Shown here in pieces: positions 1 through 5,464 of a DNA stretch of 7,275 nt (the stretch's first letter is position 1; every line of letters starts with the position of its first letter). The notes under the pieces are model-generated. The model saw nothing but the letters and a program-made list of their open reading frames with translations. It did not search any database and was not told the origin of the DNA. The stretch spans positions 1 through 7,275 of the forward strand of contig JAPUKI010000212.1 of the NCBI GenBank assembly GCA_027295745.1. Reading direction: 5' to 3'. The translations under genes and the position numbers were made by a program. Source of the DNA: Acidobacteriota bacterium (GTDB lineage: Bacteria > Acidobacteriota > UBA6911 > RPQK01 > JADFOI01).

Positions 1-63
1 CAGTCTTTGGACCCGCAGGCCGAGGGAGAAAAGACGGCTGATGAAGGAGGAGAACCGTCATAG
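1..63 (+). CDS. 3' end of upstream gene (possibly gltB), partial
   Basis: The frame beginning at base 1 is open from the window edge to a TAG at 61-63 and gives an acidic, Gly/Glu-rich 20-residue tail ending EGGEPS. A position just upstream of gltD would suit the glutamate synthase large subunit gene gltB, but the visible residues are not diagnostic. The frame starting at base 2 is also open, to TAA at 65-67, and gives an Arg-rich tail that looks more like an out-of-frame shadow. Either way the stop overlaps the start region of gltD, as in a translationally coupled operon. The gltB identity is inference from position only. Confidence 0.4.
   Translation, partial: QSLDPQAEGEKTADEGGEPS
44..50 (+). 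promoter_or_regulatory. Shine-Dalgarno of gltD
   Basis: AAGGAGG is a near-perfect ribosome binding site, nine bases before the ATA at 60-62. No ATG, GTG or TTG lies at a workable distance in the gltD frame, so this site is the main argument that translation starts at base 60. Confidence 0.7.
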
Positions 64-1523
64 ATAAGAACACCGGCTTTCTGGAAGTTCAGCGCAAACC
101 GGTACCCTACCGGCCGCCCCAGGAGCGCCTCCAGGACTACCGGGATATCCTTGCGGTGGTTCCTGAGGAGCATCTCAAATCCCAGGGAGTCCGCTGCATG
201 GACTGTGGCGTGCCCTTTTGCCAGTCCGACACCGGTTGTCCCATCGACAATCTGATTCCGGAGTGGAACGAACTGGTCTACCGGGGACTATGGCGGGAAG
301 CTCTGTATCGTTTGCACCAGACCAATAACTTCCCCGAGTTCACGGGCCGGGTGTGTCCCGCACCTTGTGAGGGCGCCTGCGTTCTGGGAATCACAGATCC
401 ACCGGTCACCATCAAAAACATTGAGAACGCCATCATCGATCGCGGATTCGCTGAAGGTTGGGTCAAAGCGGAGCCTCCCCCACAGCGCACTGGTAAGAAG
501 GTGGCCATCGTCGGTTCGGGTCCTGCTGGATTGTCAGCTGCCGCCCAGCTCAACAGGGTGGGTCACCGGGTCAGTGTGTACGAGCGCGATGACCGTATCG
601 GTGGTCTTCTGATGTATGGCATTCCACCCATGAAACTTGAAAAGGACATGGTAGATCGCCGCGTGAACCTTTTGCGAGAAGAAGGAATTGAATTTGTGAC
701 CAACGCCCATGTGGGAGTGAATATGGAGATCCAGGAACTGGTCGCCAAGAACGATGCTCTCCTTCTGGCCTGTGGGGCCACCAATCCCCGCGATCTACCC
801 ATTCCGGGACGCCAGCTCCAGGGCATTCACTTCGCCATGGAGTTTTTGCTCAAGAGTACCAAGAGTTTTCTCGACTCCGGGTTCAGGGATGCCCATTACA
901 TTTCCGCCCAGGACAAGGATGTGATCGTGATAGGCGGCGGTGACACGGGGACAGACTGCATCGGCACATCCATGCGCCATGAATGCAAGTCTTTGGTGAA
1001 CTTCGAGTTACTGGAAAGGCCCCCGGATGAGAGAGCCCCAGACAACCCCTGGCCTCAGTGGCCTCTCATCTACCGCGTCGAGTATGGCCACAGTGAAGTG
1101 GCTGCCAGGTTCGGCAAAGATCCTCGCGAGTTCAGCATCCTTTCCCAGGAGTTCCTCGACAATGGCAGCGGAGATGTGGCCGGTATCCGGACGGTCCGTG
1201 TGGAATGGAAGAAGGACAGCAACGGCCACCTCAAGATGCAGGAAATTCCCGGCTCACAGCAGGATTGGAAGGCCAATCTGGTTCTTCTGGCGATGGGTTT
1301 TCTCGGTCCTGAGGAGACTCTGGTTCCCCAGCTGGGCCTGGAAACCGATCAGCGCTCCAATTTCAAGGCCGAATTCGGTCAGTATTCCACCAGCATTGAA
1401 GGAGTCTTTGCGGCTGGCGATTGCCGTCGCGGACAGTCTCTGATCGTCTGGGCCATGCGGGAGGGTCGAGATGCAGCCAGGGAAATCGACAGGTACCTTA
1501 TGGGGAGGACCATGCTGCCCTAA
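60..1523 (+). CDS. gltD: glutamate synthase [NADPH] small subunit
   Basis: This is the small (beta) subunit of glutamate synthase, a cytoplasmic FAD and Fe-S protein that passes electrons from NAD(P)H to the large subunit, where glutamine and 2-oxoglutarate become two glutamates. Numbered from base 60 (487 aa, normal for the family), the N-terminal Fe-S domain has Cys46, 49, 54 and 60 (CMDCGVPFC) and Cys99, 103 and 107 (CPAPCEGAC). The FAD Rossmann motif GSGPAG is at 152-157, the NAD(P)H-binding motif GGGDTG at 292-297, and the C-terminal FAD-contact motif AAGDCRRGQSL is present. The usual annotated start would be GTG at 156. However, the frame is open from base 45, and residues 2-25 (DKNTGFLEVQRK onwards, then ERLQDYRDI) match the conserved GltD N-terminus. 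The start that fits them is ATA at 60, with AAGGAGG at 44-50 in front of it. GTG at 156 would delete about 32 conserved residues. Confidence 0.93.
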   Translation: MDKNTGFLEVQRKPVPYRPPQERLQDYRDILAVVPEEHLKSQGVRCMDCGVPFCQSDTGCPIDNLIPEWNELVYRGLWREALYRLHQTNNFPEFTGRVCPAPCEGACVLGITDPPVTIKNIENAIIDRGFAEGWVKAEPPPQRTGKKVAIVGSGPAGLSAAAQLNRVGHRVSVYERDDRIGGLLMYGIPPMKLEKDMVDRRVNLLREEGIEFVTNAHVGVNMEIQELVAKNDALLLACGATNPRDLPIPGRQLQGIHFAMEFLLKSTKSFLDSGFRDAHYISAQDKDVIVIGGGDTGTDCIGTSMRHECKSLVNFELLERPPDERAPDNPWPQWPLIYRVEYGHSEVAARFGKDPREFSILSQEFLDNGSGDVAGIRTVRVEWKKDSNGHLKMQEIPGSQQDWKANLVLLAMGFLGPEETLVPQLGLETDQRSNFKAEFGQYSTSIEGVFAAGDCRRGQSLIVWAMREGRDAAREIDRYLMGRTMLP

Positions 1524-1531
1524 CGGGCAGC
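1514..1531 (+). terminator. hairpin spanning the gltD stop codon
   Basis: GCTGCCC (1514-1520) and GGGCAGC (1525-1531) form a 7-bp GC-rich stem around the loop TAAC, which contains the gltD stop codon. The next bases are GAAAATTCC, so there is no U-tract on the plus strand. It is not a canonical intrinsic terminator. It may protect the mRNA 3' end or act with a termination factor. Confidence 0.4.
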
Positions 1532-1533
1532 GA

Positions 1534-1600
1534 AAATTCCAAATCTCAAATTCTAAATCCTAAACAAATTCCAAATCTCAAATCTCAAATTCCAAATCTG
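1534..1600 (+). repeat. AAATYYC heptamer array, left copy
   Basis: Nine 7-bp units of the form AAATTCC or AAATCTC (third variants AAATTCT, AAATCCT, AAATCTG) run head to tail. They are interrupted after the fourth unit by a 4-bp AAAC at 1562-1565. Bases 1541-1600 match the reverse complement of 6461-6520 at 54 of 60 positions, including the AAAC interruption. No gene is carried here. Function unknown. Confidence 0.85.
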
Positions 1601-1628
1601 AAACCTGGAACTTGAACCCTGGTGCCCC

Positions 1629-1656
1629 GGTCTGTGGTCTGTGGTCTGTGGTCAGG
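1629..1656 (+). repeat. GGTCTGT 7-bp tandem repeat
   Basis: There are three perfect copies of GGTCTGT (1629-1649), then a degenerate GGTCAGG. The array runs into the last codons and TGA stop of the minus-strand HAD gene (stop at 1652-1654). It has the same 7-bp period as the neighbouring AAATYYC array but an unrelated sequence. Confidence 0.8.
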
Positions 1657-2398
1657 GGTCCGCCTCTCGTTCCACGATCTCTAATATTTGAGCCAGGTCC
1701 TGAATGATCCAACGCGGCTGAATCGGCAGATCTTCGGGTGGAGGGTTCTCCACCAGCCAAGCCACTTGAAAACCCTGCCTGCTCGCGCCATACACGTCAG
1801 CATCCGGGTCATCTCCAATATAGAGACACCTGTGTGGAGAATATCCAGTTTTCTCCAACAACACGTTAAAAAATTGATCCCCTGGTTTACGCCACCCCAC
1901 CTCATCGGAGATGAAGATGGCCTCAAAGCGCTCTTCCAGGCCGAAGCGACCAAGAGCACGACGAACTGTCAAGGCATGGTCGAAATTGGAGGCCAGAATG
2001 AGGGGAAACTCCGCTAGTTTCTTCAAGACGGCTCTGTTTTCGTCAGGAAAATACATGATGCGCAACATTTCATCCATATGAACCTTCACCATGGACTCGG
2101 CTGCCGACTTCTCCTGGATCTTCAGCCGCTTCGACACAAGCTGAAAGCGCTCCAGGCAGGAGAATTCCCGGCACTCTTCGCTTCTCCACTGGGTAATGAT
2201 TTCCCGACTCTTCTGGAATTCTTCCAGAAAACGCCGGTAAGAGAAAGAGGGGTTCAGATTTTCCCGAAGCTGGCGGTAGACTTCTACACTGGTGGTCGGA
2301 AGCGGTTTTCCCTTGAACTCAACCTCTGGAAGCAGAGAGAAATCAAAGTGGAGAAGAGTGTTGAAGAGATCGAAAAAGATGGCCTGAAATCTCACCAC
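1652..2398 (-). CDS. HAD family hydrolase (haloacid dehalogenase-like, subfamily I)
   Basis: A soluble 248-aa HAD-superfamily hydrolase, a normal length for cap-type C1 enzymes. Motif I is FFDLFNTL with nucleophile Asp10. Motif II Ser lies in LILASNFD (about residue 136), motif III Lys in GWRKPG (about 170), and motif IV is YIGDDPDADVYGA (about 195-205). The region between motifs I and II (about 18-110) would be the helical cap. The usual second Asp of motif I (DxD) is replaced by Phe12, as in 2-haloacid dehalogenases (DxYGT) and several unassigned DLFNT proteins, so phosphatase activity cannot be assumed and the substrate is unknown. Translation starts at GTG 2398, with AGGGG seven bases upstream; a second GTG follows directly. 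It lies 43 bp after the AhpD-like gene and is probably cotranscribed with it. Confidence 0.88.
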   Translation of the reverse strand: MVRFQAIFFDLFNTLLHFDFSLLPEVEFKGKPLPTTSVEVYRQLRENLNPSFSYRRFLEEFQKSREIITQWRSEECREFSCLERFQLVSKRLKIQEKSAAESMVKVHMDEMLRIMYFPDENRAVLKKLAEFPLILASNFDHALTVRRALGRFGLEERFEAIFISDEVGWRKPGDQFFNVLLEKTGYSPHRCLYIGDDPDADVYGASRQGFQVAWLVENPPPEDLPIQPRWIIQDLAQILEIVEREADP

Positions 2399-2441
2399 CT
2401 GGGTGCCCCTGAACTGGTCCCTCCACGGGGTGTCTCAATAT

Positions 2442-2990
2442 CTACTCACTCTGTGTGGCAAACTGCGGATCAGGCTCAATTTGTAAGGCAAGTATGAACC
2501 GGTTGATCATATTGAAGAATCCGATGAGGACAATCAATTCCACCACTTGATCGGATGTAAAGTGGTTGTCAAGCTGCAACCAGTAATCATCCGGTAGTTC
2601 ATCCGGCTGCAGGCTCACCAGTTCGGCAAGTCGCAGAACTTCCTTTTCATAGTAGTTGAAGAGCTCACTGCTTGCATAATCATCCATGGCCTCGATTTGT
2701 TCGTCGGTCCACCCCAGTTTCTTGGCCAGGTCCGTGTAACAGATGATCGTGTATTTGCACTTGTGCAGCTTACAAGTCTTGAGAATGGCCAATTGCCGGA
2801 GTTTTTCGCTCAAGCTGGTCTCACCCAAGAGCCTGCGGTAAAGGTCTGCCACCACCTCCAGGAAATTCCCGCTGTGGGCCAGGGTCTTGATGAAGTTTGG
2901 AACAAATCCAATGTCCTGTTCCATCTGAGAATACACTGCCCTGATGTTATGATTGGCCGCATCTAACTCAACGGGTAAGTATTTTGGCAT
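2442..2990 (-). CDS. carboxymuconolactone decarboxylase / AhpD-like protein with altered CxxC
   Basis: A 182-aa all-helical protein of the carboxymuconolactone decarboxylase (CMD/AhpD) fold. The N-terminal part (IGFVPNFIKTLAHSG) and the C-terminal ending (LIVLIGFFNMINRFILAL) are typical of the peroxidase-related branch. In family members a CxxC with a following His forms the redox centre of alkylhydroperoxidase activity. Here the corresponding stretch is KCKYTIIC: Cys78 is kept, the second Cys is Thr81, and the His position is Cys84, with Cys73 nearby. Disulfide chemistry, if any, must use other pairs (Cys78/Cys84 or Cys73/Cys78). ATG at 2990 is preceded by GGAGGAAGGG, a strong ribosome binding site. 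It is the first gene of a probable pair with the HAD hydrolase. Substrate not identifiable. Confidence 0.82.
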   Translation of the reverse strand: MPKYLPVELDAANHNIRAVYSQMEQDIGFVPNFIKTLAHSGNFLEVVADLYRRLLGETSLSEKLRQLAILKTCKLHKCKYTIICYTDLAKKLGWTDEQIEAMDDYASSELFNYYEKEVLRLAELVSLQPDELPDDYWLQLDNHFTSDQVVELIVLIGFFNMINRFILALQIEPDPQFATQSE

Positions 2991-3046
2991 CCCTTCCTCC
3001 GGGGCTGAATATTAGCATTGCCAGGACCAGCTGACAAACGCGCAAC

Positions 3047-3484
3047 TCACACCACTGGGTCGAGCACTGTGATCCCTGGGATTCGCCGGAAAGAAGTATC
3101 CCGGGTCAGGATTCGGTCGACCCCGTTTTCACGCATCACGGCTGCAATTCGACAATCATGCACAAAGTTTCCTCCCACGGGGTATGCCTCCCGGCAAATC
3201 TGAGCAAATATCTCCAAATGCTGTGCGCCTGGATCGATTCGGGAGATCCGCGGCTGGGCGCTAAGTCCTCGAATATTCTCAAGGGCCTTCTCAAGCGCCA
3301 GAGGCGCTGGCCGGACCAGCCGCCGGTGGGTGACGATCCGCAAATACTCAAAAATGTTGATCCACGTTAAGCAGTGATGAACCCGACCAGCAACGATCCC
3401 GGCAAGAAGATCCCTGGTTTGCTCATGCTCGGGGAAGCCAGGCATAGTCGCGTACACCAGGACGTTGGTATCGATGAGGATCAT
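3047..3484 (-). CDS. PIN-domain ribonuclease toxin, VapC-like
   Basis: A 145-aa PIN-domain protein, expected to be a Mg2+-dependent endoribonuclease toxin of a type II toxin-antitoxin system. The four acidic residues of the PIN active site are visible: Asp5 in LIDTNVLVY, Glu46 in NIFEYLR, Asp110 in NFVHDCRIA and Asp129 in LTRDTSF. The length is slightly above the usual VapC (about 130 aa). Its ATG overlaps the antitoxin stop by four bases (ATGA at 3484-3481), so translation is probably coupled. It has no clear ribosome binding site of its own. RNA target unknown. The active site looks intact. Confidence 0.92.
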   Translation of the reverse strand: MILIDTNVLVYATMPGFPEHEQTRDLLAGIVAGRVHHCLTWINIFEYLRIVTHRRLVRPAPLALEKALENIRGLSAQPRISRIDPGAQHLEIFAQICREAYPVGGNFVHDCRIAAVMRENGVDRILTRDTSFRRIPGITVLDPVV

Positions 3485-3726
3485 AGACTCTTGTCCAGGA
3501 GGTCCATGTAATCCCGAGAGGCTGGGTCAAAACCTGGGGCGGGTTCTCCCTTTGGAACGACGTTCCACTGGAATGGACCTCGCTCTTGTGCCAGGTCCAA
3601 CTCACGTTTCAATGCCCCCTGCAGCAAACGGTTCACCACTTGACTCATGCTTTGCCGCGCGTCCGCCGCAAGATGTTTGAGTTGTTGAATGAGGGCAGTG
3701 TCCAGATCAACCGTCGTCCGCGGCAT
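3481..3726 (-). CDS. ribbon-helix-helix antitoxin, VapB-like
   Basis: An 81-aa antitoxin partner of the PIN toxin. Residues 3-40 (RTTVDLDTALIQQLKHLAADA, then SMSQVVNRLLQGALK) fit a ribbon-helix-helix DNA-binding fold: a short beta strand and two helices. The C-terminal half (PFQWNVVPKG, PGFDPASRDYMDLLD) is Pro-rich then acidic, as expected of the segment that wraps and neutralises the toxin. The ATG at 3726 is the only initiator before Met27, which lies inside the DNA-binding domain. No Shine-Dalgarno is present, because operator sequence reaches the start codon. It should repress its own promoter together with the toxin. Confidence 0.88.
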   Translation of the reverse strand: MPRTTVDLDTALIQQLKHLAADARQSMSQVVNRLLQGALKRELDLAQERGPFQWNVVPKGEPAPGFDPASRDYMDLLDKSL

Positions 3727-3742
3727 AGCATCATGATGCTAT
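3725..3742. promoter_or_regulatory. operator palindrome 1 of the toxin-antitoxin pair
   Basis: ATAGCATCATGATGCTAT is a perfect 18-bp palindrome that touches the antitoxin start codon and covers the predicted -10 box. It shares the core CATCATGATG (3729-3738) with a second palindrome exactly 22 bp away. The site is probably bound by the ribbon-helix-helix antitoxin, with or without toxin. Confidence 0.75.
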
Positions 3743-3764
3743 CAAAAATACATCATGATGTCAA
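3736..3764 (-). promoter_or_regulatory. promoter of the toxin-antitoxin pair
   Basis: On the minus strand a consensus -35 TTGACA (3764-3759) is followed after exactly 17 bp by TAGCAT (3741-3736), a 4/6 match to the -10 box. The start of transcription would fall near 3729, only a few bases before the ATG at 3726, so the transcript is probably leaderless or nearly so. Both boxes overlap the palindromic operators. Confidence 0.6.
3750..3761. promoter_or_regulatory. operator palindrome 2 of the toxin-antitoxin pair
   Basis: ACATCATGATGT is a perfect 12-bp palindrome with the same core CATCATGATG (3751-3760) as the first site. It overlaps the predicted -35 box. The 22-bp centre-to-centre spacing is about two helical turns, so bound dimers would sit on one DNA face. 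Confidence 0.75.
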
Positions 3765-4879
3765 TAGGGGCTCGCCGGAGGTTCTCAAGCTCAGCCGCTG
3801 TAGCCATTGCCGCTCAGGTTAACTTATCCAATGCTCAACCGTTGTCCGGAAAAACTCTTCCGCTTTGATTCCCTGTACTCCGACCAGGAGCTTTCGCTGG
3901 GGACGGAAGACTGCATCAAATGCCTTCATCCCGGGAAGTGAGCTCTTTTTCCGACCACTCTTGACCTCAATAGCTGTGACTCTCTGCCCTTTCCTCAAGA
4001 CAAAGTCAACTTCCCGATTCCGTTCACGCCAATAAAAGACCTCTATGCTACTCCCTGACCCATCATTGATCAGGTGAGCCCCCACGGCCGACTCCAGCAA
4101 TCGACCCCAGAAGTCAGGTTTTCTTCGCGCCTCGTGACAAGAGAGCGCAGTCGAAGCCGTCATCAGGGCGGTATTGAAGACCTGTAGCTTGGGACTCGAA
4201 GCTCGCTGCCGCACACGTTGTCCTGAGAACTTCGAAATCCCTCCCAGCAAACCTGCAGCGGACAGTAGATCCAGGTAGTGAGCCAGAGTGGTCGTGTTGC
4301 CTGCGTCATGAAGTTGCCCGAGCATTTTCTGATAGGACAAGACTTGAGAGGAATACTCACAGCCCAACTGGAACAGACGTCGGAGAAGGGCCGGCTTTTC
4401 GATCCGACTCATAAGCAGGATATCCCTTGAAACAGCGGTTTCCATGAGCGAATCAAGAATATAACGGGCCCAGCGGTCATGGTCCTCGATCAGGGGCGCC
4501 GCACCAGGATAACCTCCAAAATAGATAAACTGGTCCAGTTTCCATCCGAAGGCGTTCTCCATTTCTGAGAACGACCAGTGGGGAGCACGGATGACTTCGA
4601 AACGGCCGGCGAGGCTCTCGGTGAGTCCTCGCTCCATCAAAAGGGGAGAAGAGCCAAGCAAAAGCACCTTAAGGGAAACACCGGCAGCGGTGTCCTCGTC
4701 CCAGAGCTGCTTGATGACCTCCGACCATCCGCTAACTTTTTGCACCTCGTCCAAAACAAGGAGTGCTCCAGCCGATGGGGCTGAGCGTGCTTGAAGACGG
4801 GCTTGATCCCACTGTTGCTCTATCCAGAGACGCTCCTCCAGCAAGGGGCCATCGGCTGAGGCATACACGGAGGGAAGCC

Positions 4880-4883
4880 CTAG
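4880..4883 (+). repeat. CTAG target duplication, left
   Basis: CTAG directly before the left end of the inserted element, matched by CTAG at 5267-5270. Counting one copy as target sequence restores the ATPase reading frame. Because CTAG is itself a palindrome, it could alternatively be the tip of the terminal inverted repeat. Confidence 0.6.
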
Positions 4884-5266
4884 CCGGGATTATGCATAAA
4901 TTTTCTACTGCAGTGCCGCAATCATCCAGCGTGCGTTGCGCACCGACTGCGTTGTGCTTCCGTAGCCCGGACTATGCATAAATTCTCTACTGCAGCGCCG
5001 AAATCACCCGCCCTGCCAGCGTTGCACTCGGTCGGCCTCCTCAACGTACTCAAGAGTACGTTTGCGGGGGCTTCCGTCGCGCGCCTTGTCAGGCCGGCGC
5101 TTTCGCCGCTTCGTGACGAGAACCTATGCATAGTCCGGGCTTTAGGCTCCTCGGCGTACTGCATGAGTACACCTGCGGGACCCGACCCGTAAGCGGGTGC
5201 CCTCCCACGCCTTGTCATCGCGGCGCCAGCGGCACTTCGTCACGAAAACCTATGCATAAATCCCGG
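4884..5266. mobile_element. 383-bp MITE-like palindromic element (nested copies)
   Basis: A non-coding element inserted in the ATPase gene. Its ends are inverted: CCGGGATTATGCATAAATTT on the left and CCGGGATTTATGCATAGGTT read inward from the right, both continuing into TTC. TATGCATA occurs four times (4891, 4973, 5125, 5251), as two nested pairs. The outer arms (4884-4963 and 5142-5266) resemble the arms of a complete inner copy (4964-5141), which lies in the same orientation. No transposase or credible ORF is present, so mobilisation would need an enzyme supplied elsewhere in the genome. A 4-bp CTAG duplication is reminiscent of insertion sequences with YTAR-type targets (IS5 and IS701 families), but I cannot assign the parent family. 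The element accounts for the only stretch over 300 bases without a gene. Confidence 0.8.
4964..5141. mobile_element. inner 178-bp copy of the MITE-like unit
   Basis: The outermost 17 bp AGCCCGGACTATGCATA (4964-4980) are perfectly repeated in reverse complement at 5125-5141, and the match continues as TTCTC after a two-base difference. The centre carries a hairpin AACGTACTC/GAGTACGTT (5043-5051/5054-5062). I see no clean target duplication around this copy, so it may have arisen by insertion into the outer copy or by rearrangement. Confidence 0.65.
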
Positions 5267-5270
5267 CTAG
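5267..5270 (+). repeat. CTAG target duplication, right
   Basis: CTAG directly after the right end of the element, pairing with 4880-4883. The next bases toward the ATPase start give the in-frame stop TAG at 5273-5271 on the minus strand. Confidence 0.6.
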
Positions 5271-5401
5271 CTACTCAAGAACCTGTCTGGCCATAGTGGT
5301 CTTCCCTACCTGGCGAGGCCCCACCAAAGCTTGCAGGAACCGCCGCTGCTCCAGGAGGCGGGCTTGAAGAAGCGAAACAAGAGATCGTTTGAACATTACA
5401 T

Positions 5402-5431
5402 TTTACTCAATATAGTGAGTAAATTTACTCA
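5402..5431. promoter_or_regulatory. TTTACTCA/TGAGTAAA operator-like repeats upstream of the ATPase
   Basis: Three alternating copies of one 8-mer: TTTACTCA (5402-5409), TGAGTAAA (5416-5423) and TTTACTCA (5424-5431). The last two form a perfect 16-bp palindrome TGAGTAAATTTACTCA. They lie just before the ATPase ATG (5396). On the minus strand a TATATT -10-like box sits between the half-sites. The arrangement suggests a repressor site over the promoter; the regulator is unknown. Confidence 0.5.
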
Positions 5432-5448
5432 ATCAGTCTGTTCGAAAG

Positions 5449-5464
5449 GCTAGTCGGGATTATT
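5449..5464 (-). repeat. degenerate end of the MITE-like element at the lipA stop
   Basis: The bases CTAGTCGGGATTAT at 5451-5464 match the left end of the inserted element with its CTAG (CTAGCCGGGATTAT) at 13 of 14 positions. The match continues only loosely into lipA. The lipA stop TAA (5462-5460) lies inside it. Probably a remnant or partial copy; no partner end is visible nearby. Confidence 0.45.

Larger units (their letters stand above)
3819..5396 (-). pseudogene. AAA_14/DUF4143 ATPase, split by an insertion element
   Basis: A predicted ATPase of the AAA_14 + DUF4143 family, disrupted. The 5' fragment (5396-5271, 41 aa) carries the Walker A motif GPRQVGKTT at residues 26-34 and ends at TAG 5273-5271. 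The 3' fragment is open from 4883 to TAA at 3819-3821; its first initiator is GTG 4868, giving 349 aa. It holds Walker B LLVLDEVQ (Asp40, Glu41), the LLLGSSPLLM strand, and a C-terminal DUF4143 nuclease-like core with E286VD and IEVK (Glu301, Lys303). Removing 4884-5266 and one CTAG rejoins the frames as VLE-stop-LGLPSVYASAD, a 396-codon gene of normal family length with one in-frame TAG. Family members have unclear roles. Without Walker A the 349-aa part cannot be a working ATPase. Confidence 0.88.

Noticed and set aside
1027..1443. 138-aa plus-strand ORF within gltD
   Set aside because: Out-of-frame shadow of gltD; Ser/Arg-rich with no domain.
1534..1600. CRISPR-like array
   Set aside because: The units are 7 bp and contiguous with no spacers; it is a simple tandem repeat.
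2078..2497. 139-aa plus-strand ORF opposite the HAD gene
   Set aside because: Antisense shadow of a well-supported HAD hydrolase, with no recognisable motif.
3742..3807. 21-codon ORF in frame with and upstream of the antitoxin
   Set aside because: No ribosome binding site or family match, and its stop lies inside the operator; most likely chance.
4922..5218. 98-aa minus-strand ORF and two 72-aa plus-strand ORFs inside the insertion
   Set aside because: They read through inverted repeats on both strands, begin or end in the terminal repeats, and show no protein family features; they are by-products of a GC-rich palindrome.
3047..5396. A defence island built from the toxin-antitoxin pair and the DUF4143 ATPase
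   Set aside because: The two loci have separate operators and promoters, the ATPase is broken, and no nuclease, CRISPR, restriction or phage genes accompany them.
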